Assembly (NCBI RefSeq): GCF_963576615.1
Contig: NC_088708.1
Coordinates: 52,377,196 to 52,441,195 of the forward strand
Direction of reading: 5' to 3'
Source of the DNA: Watersipora subatra
Lineage: Eukaryota; Bryozoa; Gymnolaemata; Cheilostomatida; Watersiporidae
Length of the DNA stretch: 64,000 bases
Of this stretch, positions 56,255-64,000 are shown piece after piece. The translations under genes and the position numbers were made by a program. Every line of letters begins with the position of its first letter. Position 1 is the stretch's first letter. The notes under the pieces were generated by a model. That model was not told where the DNA came from and made no database searches. It saw only the letters and a program-made list of their open reading frames with translations.

Positions 56255-59200
56255 TGAGTATTGAATAGCTATAAGTTCTTTATATTAATCTGAATAAGTT
56301 TATGATTGTTGTAGTCCTGATTAAATATATTTAATAGTCATTATAGTAATAACTGCCTTTGTAAGCGCTCTGTCTAGCTGGTAATGACAGTGATGCATAT
56401 ATTTGATTAGTGTTAATGTTAGTCGAGTTACAAAAGGTAAAGATGATCCACCATGTTGCCTTATCCCGTAAATGCTTGAGATTTTATGGCATTGTGTATG
56501 TGGAGCGATAGCCGCACAGCCACGGAAGCAAAGCTTCCTATGTAAAGACTAATTAATACACTTAGTTAATACAGAATACTAAATTTCAAGTGAACTGATT
56601 GCATAAAATACAGTTATTCCCATTAAAAAGTTAACAATTTTGAGTTGACATGCATTAGCTTGTTCTTTAATGGAGCTTTATTATTTTAACAAATATGTGA
56701 GCTGTTGAAAATCTAGTTTTTCAATTGTGAGTATGACCAAAAATCATCAATGAAACTGCCTTACACCCTAAGATCAATTTAATGCACTATTTTGACTATT
56801 TTCTTGAGAAGGTACATTCACGATGCATTTGTTTTGGAGCATTCTAGAAAAAAATTTTCCAAAAGAGCAGTAGGTTGCTCACACAAGTCTGGAGGGCCTC
56901 TAAGCATTCTTTGTAACATATTGCTGAAATCTTTGAATGTGGCTCTTCTGGAGCTAAAATTGCTAGTGTAAAGTGTTCCCTAGCATTGTAGCCTATAAAT
57001 TATGAAACATACAATTCGGTATGAGCCTAAGAGACTATCAGTTCAATTATTTTAAACAAGCCAATAGCAGTGTGTGGAACACCCATTTACTGATACTAAA
57101 TATAAATGGGCCCATGCTTGTGCTGAGAGTGCTATTGCATCTGGTATTGGAACCTTCACAATAAATGCATGCAAAAGGAGCCGTCTAATTAAACAGTAAT
57201 AAAAGATCCTTTCATTTTACAACAAAAAAATGCAAGCTAGCAAACACTAGGCTAATAAACGTTGATAAATATTGCGCTGAAAGTAAAAATGTTTGCTTTT
57301 AGGAGCATAGTACAGGTTGATCAAACTATGGTTAACTACAGTGGAAAGATTTTAACATCAGTAGAGGTTTTTAGCATCAGCACTCTGTTGCCAAATTAGT
57401 TTTTAAATTTTATCAGCATAACATTGTGTTATTTTGGAGCATTTTTTGATATGGTAATTTTTGCTTGCTGTTTGCCAAAAGCTTAACACTATTTGGTTAA
57501 TTGCGTTTTTATATTTTGCTGAAAGACTTACAGTGTATCGAAAACATGCATTTCATGACCATCCTTTCACATTCTAGCTTCAATCAAAAGTTATATTGTT
57601 TCTTAGTACAGCTTATAATTTTAAACTTTTAAATACCAACATACGCAGAAATAACAGATAGGTCAAATAAAGTATCAATTATTAATAAAAAATAAAATAT
57701 AACCTTATGTTATGTTATTGCTGATAAGTATGTAAACACACTGGAAACATTATTGAAAAAGACCAACTTTGATAAATGTACACATATATGTACACATTTG
57801 TCAATTTTTTACGATGGTCAATTTTGGGCTCGCAATAACAATCGCATCACACATGCAAGTCTACACAACTTACAAAATTCAAATCGCAATGTTACTCGTG
57901 GACATGTCTTGTGAAAATGATCGGCAGGTTAAATCTTAGATTGTTAGACTGTCAACTAGATAGTTTAATAGTCAAGTACGTAACTTGCAACTAGGGAGTT
58001 GATTACACCTTGGATAGCCTGCATCTGTTGTACAAAACATGGCCATACTGAAAACTGATAAACTTATTGCTTTAGATGCTTGTTAGATTACATTTGCATT
58101 GGCAGCTAGACCCATCATTGATCAGGTATTCAAGCAACTAATATGCAAATAATATGCCAAATTAGCTTATTTCAAGGGTTACATGTAGATTTTATACGTC
58201 GTTGTAGTTTTCGGTCACCAAAATTTTGTAGGAGCTGCTGTCAATGCTTTTTAGTTCCTAATATTCTTTGGGTAAAACAACAAGTTCAAAGGTTAGTTTT
58301 TAGATTTTTGGTTGGAATGCATAGGCAGAATTTGATACGTTCTTGTCTAGACTGGGTCATAGTCAACGTTACAAAAGCAAAGGGTTGAAGTCAGCTGGTT
58401 GACCTCATTGTCAAGTGGTTGTAATAATTCCCCATTGAAGTTAGATAGGCAACTGTAGGCCTACATCTAGCATACTGTAAAGGAAATGACACATGATGTG
58501 TTCATTACAGCGTGTGATGTGAAACATGCTAAAGCCTGTAGTACTGAAAAGCAATGAGTTATCTATGGGAAGAAATGGAAACAAGTTATGTATTAGTTTA
58601 ACAGACTTCCTTGGTTCTGCTCTGATTCACTTAGTTTTTGTTGGCCGTTTGCATCATTTTCAGTTCCTCATCAAGTAGGCAGTCATAATTGATCAATCTC
58701 CATTGGAGTAGCATTCAGTCCAACAGTCATACTGAGTCAATCGAACTTGTTTATTATTACCATTCATTTTTTCATTCAGAAAGCTTTGGATTTACTTGAA
58801 TGACTGGTACAAGGTTCGTATAATTATAGCACTTGCAAAAGATTACTGGGGTGATCTAATTTTGGTTTATTACTGACAACTTTCAATACTGTTGGGCCAG
58901 TTTATATAACAATCATTTATTATACCCTCGAACATTTCTCATCTTTGGCAGGTTAGTCTCACCGTCATCCCTGGTTGCACACAGGACAGATTGTAATCTG
59001 ATTATGCTTTTTGGAAAGTTTACCACAGTATCAGATAAAACACGAATGGCAAGCATTGAAGTCTGGTCTGCTGTGTATCAGTTTTCTCAGTGCTTTCAGT
59101 TAAACTAAAGAATGATAGAAAGCTTTATCTCCTACTCCATAACAAGCACAGATAGCTAATTTTGTTTTTGGTGCATGTTTTTCTGTTGTATTTTTCTTTG

Positions 59201-60337
59201 CTACTCAAAGCATCTATTGATCTTTATTGCAGCTGTAGTAGTTACATGTACATGAGGAAAAATAAGTTTTTTAACTTTGTTGATATTTCCTCTCTAAAAA
59301 AACTCCAGCATTGTAATATATTTTTGTTAAACCGTTTATTGCAAATTTGAAAGTACGCGAGAGGCAAATTTGATTTGTCAAGTCAATGACGACTTTCTAA
59401 AGAATATAACACATTATAATCTATAAAAAATCAACATTAGAGTACCACAACTAGTTTCCGCCAACTTTGCAGTCTAAAATTACAGGGACACATACAGTGG
59501 ACCGGGAGTTATGGCATCCCTGTCTTACAATTTTCACCTTACGATGTGGAACACGAAGTTTTTTTGGCCATTCGTTACAGTATTTTTCCCACCATATGAC
59601 ATCAACATGTCTCCGAAATTTAAATTTGAACAACATCGCTCGGTAATTTTTGTCGAATTAGTTTGGAATAAAGTTTCAAGCTATAAGATTGGCGAAAAGT
59701 ACCAACAAATAATAACAGCACCAAACAGATAATGACAGCACCAAACAAATAATAAAAATTAAGAGGACAAAATTTAAGTTTAGTAAGATATTAAAACTTG
59801 GCTTCAAGTGTGTGCGTTTTTCATAAGCTAAATTCATTTAAGACAAGTTCAAATTTTCTGTTGAGTAACGTCACAAAAGTTTAGTGTACCAAACACATTG
59901 CTGTAAAGTCTCTCTCAGACCCTCGTTAGCATACATCTGTCTAGAAGTTAAGAACTCTCTACAGTACTGTACATGGGAATGTTAAATTTTATTACAGATC
60001 ATAGCCACTGAATAGGTACCTAACTATAGTTGCTATACTATGTTATTACTGATTTTTAATATGTACAGTAAAAATATATAATTTTGATGGTTTTTTGGGG
60101 GAATGTGGTTAAAGTAGATAACTGCTATAGGTTAATATGCCCCTCCACGCTAAATTTTTGCCATTCAATCACAGTACCAGAACTTTAATGTCAAGTGGCA
60201 GGGTGCACTGTAATAGCAATATAGTGATTTTCCTGGTTTTACTGCTACAAACACGTCTTTGGCGAGTTTTTAGTCAGGTGACAAGCTCTTTATGGCAAGT
60301 TGATTGGGATGTCATCTTGCAAGCTTAACAGGTTATA
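56255..60337. other. Non-coding interval
   Basis: AT-rich with many short open frames and none recognisable, including 58143-58388 and 59511-59732. No repeat partner or RNA gene seen. It may be intergenic or intronic to a gene outside the window. Confidence 0.4.
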
Positions 60338-61433
60338 TGCCAAATGAGATCACTTACAACTATGAAGTAGAATATTATAACTTTCCCTCAGCAAACTGGG
60401 TAGATTGAACAAAAAAACTCGAACAGTTTAATCGATCCTACCTGTCTGAATTACGGTTTTGTTTATTTATAACAATATCTATTGTTTGTTAACATTTTAT
60501 CAATGATATACGATACTTTTACCAATGTTTTTGAATGAAGCCTTTTCTTTCTATAGAACGCCAAAAACTGCTATCATTCTAAATAGGTAATAGTATAAAA
60601 TGTAATAAACATTTAGATTGGGGTTTGGGTTTGAGCATCATAGCAGTCATTGTTCTGTACTTCATACTTCTCAATCCTCTGTGGAATTTGGGAAAGGACT
60701 TACAAAAGCTATCTAATAATGCCTTGTTATCTAAACATGGTAGATGGATTGCTTCAACTTCATAAAAAGGGTTTTATTATGGTTATGCGACAGTGCCTAA
60801 CGAATGGTTATAACAGTATCCTGTGAGATTTCTTCTATTGTAGTGTTTCGCATCTATAAAAGTATAAAATAAAAATTCCAAAAATGCATTTGTTAGTGAT
60901 AATCAGCAAAGGAATTCATAGTTTGTGATGTACACTGAATCATTGCCACAGCAATAACAGCAGTTTATGTAGCAGATAAGTGCAGCTGGGTAGAACTTTG
61001 TAGAATTTTGTAGAAACCAGTACTTACAGACATGATTTCTCCGACATTTGCTAATGTCATTTTGGCTCAGATGTCGCCTAGCTAAACACTGAACAATCTT
61101 TGAGCTATCTATAGCTGAACATGGGCGCAATAACAAAATATGAATTAACTAGGTTTTTGGCTGACAAAGTTTAGATTACATCAGTCATCTTCTGAAGGAA
61201 TAGTTTTCCGGAATTCCCCTAACAGCGAATCACATTGCAGCTTAGTAAATCAGTGTTGTTTTAAAGCAGGTGTTTTTAGATAAAAAGATTAATTAAGCAA
61301 GCTACAAGTGATTTCTGAAGGTGAGGAGAATGTGGCTTGCTAATTATTAAGGTATCATGCATTGATACGCTTGTGTATAAAGACTTGATCCTAACATTTT
61401 AGAATAACCATTTAATTAAGATAATAGTAATAA

Positions 61434-61552
61434 CAAATATAATACAATACAAATATAATACAATACAAATATAATACAATACAAATATAATACAATACAA
61501 ATATAATACAATACAAATATAATACAATACAAATATAATACAATACAAATAT
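61434..61552 (+). repeat. 16-bp tandem repeat (CAAATATAATACAATA), SINE tail
   Basis: Seven complete identical units (61434-61545) and a partial eighth. It adjoins the tRNA-like SINE on its 3' side (minus strand), so it is probably the expanded tail of that SINE. Confidence 0.9.
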
Positions 61553-61700
61553 AGTATAATTTTTTTACTATACTAAGAGCCGTATCCATCTGGCTGTCTG
61601 AAGCCATTAGGAAAAAATGTTTCACTCGGGAATCAAACTCGGATGATCAGCTTAGCAACCAGGCACACTACCAACTGCATCACTTGACCACTTTGTTATA
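61553..61700 (-). mobile_element. tRNA-derived SINE
   Basis: Read on the minus strand from about 61700. It has an A-box-like GCAGTTGGTAGTGTGCC, then a B-box-like GAGTTTGATTCCCGAG some 40 bp later, the spacing of a tRNA polymerase III promoter. A short unrelated body (CCTAATGGCTTCAGACAGCC...) and a simple-repeat tail follow. The cloverleaf is incomplete, and two B-box positions differ from GGTTCGANTCC. It is therefore a SINE rather than a functional tRNA. Confidence 0.65.
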
Positions 61701-62351
61701 TTGGGTAATAATTATTCAAATACTTATTACACCTTATGATATCTAGCAGGGTATTGCCAGGGTAGCAAATAATATAATTCATGACAATTAAGATTGTCAA
61801 GCTAAGTCATAAGATGTCAGGCTTTGTTAGGAAACTCAAGCCTCGGTTGTCCAACAACCAATGAATTTGGGTATGCGGAAACATTGTTTACATATCTGGT
61901 CGACACATGCAATAAAAATATTTGTATGAATAATACACATACGAATAATAAGAAATAATTGAAGAATAACATTTGTTTATAATTGAGTGCATTGTGCTAC
62001 AATGTATGCAAAGCTATTAACATAATCTATTGTGTTTCAAAACTTGTTAGATTGTTCTAACAAAGCATCGGTGACAAATGCACCAATGCTTTGGATCTAT
62101 CGTATCAGTTATTCTTGAATAGAGCTAGTTTTTTAGTAGCAAATTGCGCTTATTCACATGACATAACTGGAACCTTAGAGAGAAATATTCAGATGAGGCT
62201 ACTCCGAGACTGACACACAGTCGATAACAAAAACTTACACATTTCACCGAATGTTGAAGAAGGTGCCTCTCCATGGGTCAAAAATGTATTTTGTACGAGG
62301 TGACATTTTTTATAAGAAATAACTGCTGGTGATTCTATACAGCTATAATTA
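61701..62351. other. Non-coding interval
   Basis: No gene or further repeat recognised between the SINE and the second copy of the direct duplication. Confidence 0.4.
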
Positions 62352-62825
62352 AAGTGCCAATAGAGATCGCTCACAGCTATGAAGTAGATTGTTATAACCT
62401 TACCTCAGCAAACTATGAGGTAGATGGAATAAATAATCTCAAACAATTCAATCGCTCCTGCATGTCAGAATTACGATTCGTCTTTGTTCATTTAAAGCAA
62501 TATCTATGGTTTGTCAATATTCCATCAAAAACATTTGATACTTTTACCAATGTTTTTGAACAAAACCGTTTTTGTTTCCATAAAATGCCAAAAATCGCTG
62601 TCATTCAGAATAGGTATTAGTATAAAATGTAATAAAAATTTGGATTGGAGTTAGAGCATTACAGCTGTCATTGCTCTGTACTTCACACTTCTCAATCCTC
62701 TGTGGCATTTGGGAAAGGACTCACAAGAGCTATCTAATCTCTTGTTATCTAAACATGAGCCTTCTTGGAAAATGATTTTATTCGGATTATGTGACAGCGC
62801 CTAACAGATGGTTGTTAACTTGTTG

Positions 62826-64000
62826 TTATTAATGGTTGTTATTAACGGTTGTTGTTAACGGTCAAAACTGCATCTATTTGATATGATAATTACGCCAAAA
62901 TTGAAGGTATAAAAAAAAACACTTCCAATCACATCCCATGTTGTATGGCTATCAATGGTACATATCTATATATGCACACTGTCTGCTAGTTAGTCTGTTA
63001 GTTCCGTTATTATGTTAGTCTTTCTATGAAGGGTAGATAATCAAATAAAACAATCCATTGGTGAGGAGAAGAGAACTTCGCCTGGAAACAAATTCTTCAA
63101 TTGATTTCTCATAGTGAAGACATCACGTAAACGGTAATTTAAATGTTTGGTACATGATATTCTCATAGCGAAGACATCACGTAAACAGGAATTTAAATGT
63201 TTGGTACATTATTACCTATAAAAAGATCAATTTGACTTGCTCTAGACACCATAACTTGGATAGAGCCTTGATAAATGGATTTGAGAGGAGTTTGTGTTAG
63301 TCAAAAAGTAAAACCAAATTAAACATTTTGGAACCCTTGGAAGAAGAAAGCTTCACTTTTTCAGCAATTTATTTAAAGGAAAAGTAGGGGTCATCAGCAG
63401 GATTTCCCTATGGAGTTCATGGCTCATCGTCATTGTCATTTGCTATCACACAGCGTGAGCTCCTTCGTGTTGATTAACTGTATCAAATTTCTGATAACAT
63501 AAAATCATGATGGTATATTAGTATATCGTAGCAAGGATTACACAAAAAATAATGTGTGTGAGAGGACGAGAAATTTGTCAAGTAAAATACTGTAGGCTCC
63601 ATTGCAGGTGTGCTGTTTATATGAATCATTCTAACATTAAATTTATCATATATGTAAGTAACGTTATTTAGAAAAAAGATGCTTTTAAAGAAAAAAAAGC
63701 AACGCTGTTCAGTTTTCAATGTGTCAAAAAGACAGTCTATACATTTTGCGAGAATGATTCAAATGACAGATTTTTTATTAAAGCTTCAGAGTTGTGTCCT
63801 CTTGGAAGGATTTCAAAACTAGTATGTGTGAACTAACGGTCTTGCTGTTAATTCATATATGATATGCTCATTATATTTAGTAGTCTACAATTACTAAATA
63901 TCTGAAACCACCTTCCATTGGGCTCAATTTGTGATTCGCCGCAATAGCTAAAATGATGTATAGCTATCGCAGTATTTCTATACATGAATAAATTTGGCAT
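62826..64000. other. Non-coding right end of the window
   Basis: No gene recognised. It contains GGTTGTTATTAAC-like triplets (62812-62860) and the 54-bp tandem duplication at 63106-63213. Confidence 0.4.
63106..63213 (+). repeat. 54-bp tandem duplication
   Basis: Two adjacent 54-bp copies, each TTCTCATAG, GAAGACATCACGTAAAC, AATTTAAATGTTTGGTACAT, with three or four differences. Non-coding. Confidence 0.9.

Larger units (their letters stand above)
60338..62825 (+). repeat. Direct duplication of about 0.48 kb (60338-60815 and 62352-62825)
   Basis: Two direct copies 2.0 kb apart. Shared blocks include CTATGAAGTAGA, CCTCAGCAAACT, GATACTTTTACCAATGTTTT, TAGTATAAAATGTAATAAA, TTCTCAATCCTCTGTGG and TTGTTATCTAAACATG. 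Identity is roughly 80% by eye, with small indels. Non-coding. It is either a segmental duplication or two copies of one dispersed repeat. Confidence 0.85.

Noticed and set aside
59511-59732. 73-codon open frame with hydrophobic start
   Set aside because: No family resemblance, no conserved signals, overlapping open frame on the other strand.
61610-61695. Functional tRNA gene
   Set aside because: B box has mismatches and no complete cloverleaf can be folded; SINE body and tail follow.

Overview
This is animal nuclear DNA: AT-rich, intron-bearing and densely packed with transposable elements. The evidence is GT-AG introns, AATAAA signals, a probable CDT1 replication-licensing gene with a PIP degron, a cytochrome b5 desaturase, Ty3/Gypsy elements, a hAT transposon, LINE fragments and a tRNA-derived SINE. 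I infer a marine invertebrate but cannot name the taxon. No bacterial, viral-episome, rRNA or CRISPR features are visible.

Layout. 1-10760: the 5' part of a probable CDT1 gene on the minus strand (exons 10760-10623, 4091-3621 and 486-247, all phase 0), running off the left edge. Its first intron holds a tandemly duplicated TA-flanked transposon (5364-8941), a pogo-like MITE (8950-9704) and a LINE 3' end. 10985-30166: one copy of an 0.8 kb dispersed repeat (R), split by two large insertions. The first is LTR element D (11054-22385, target duplication TAAGC), which contains the intact LTR element A (14783-19312, duplication GTTAA). The second is terminal-array transposon T (22445-29482, duplication CTTTCTCA), which contains LTR element B (24629-29241, duplication AACAC). 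An uninterrupted inverted copy of R lies at 46509-47305 and serves as the empty site for both outer insertions.

30465-36100: a 92-bp palindrome, a decayed gene of an SDG...TSHGKG transposon-like family, a 1.5 kb foldback element, a protease-like fragment and a 16-bp minisatellite. 37205-44249: a decayed Gypsy element C whose protease region is split by a hAT transposon (38159-41125) with a 13-bp terminal inverted repeat and a broken transposase. 44250-54888: mostly non-coding, with dispersed repeats and a 27-copy 15-bp minisatellite. 54889-56145: an apparently intact single-exon cytochrome b5-fused desaturase, the only complete host-type gene in the window. 56146-64000: non-coding, with a 0.48 kb direct duplication, a SINE with a 16-bp repeat tail and a 54-bp tandem duplication.

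The host-type genes are CDT1 (DNA replication licensing) and the desaturase (lipid metabolism); nothing links them functionally. Everything else coding belongs to mobile elements. LTR divergence, counted by eye, fits the nesting order: A 0/147, B 6/205, D 9/220.
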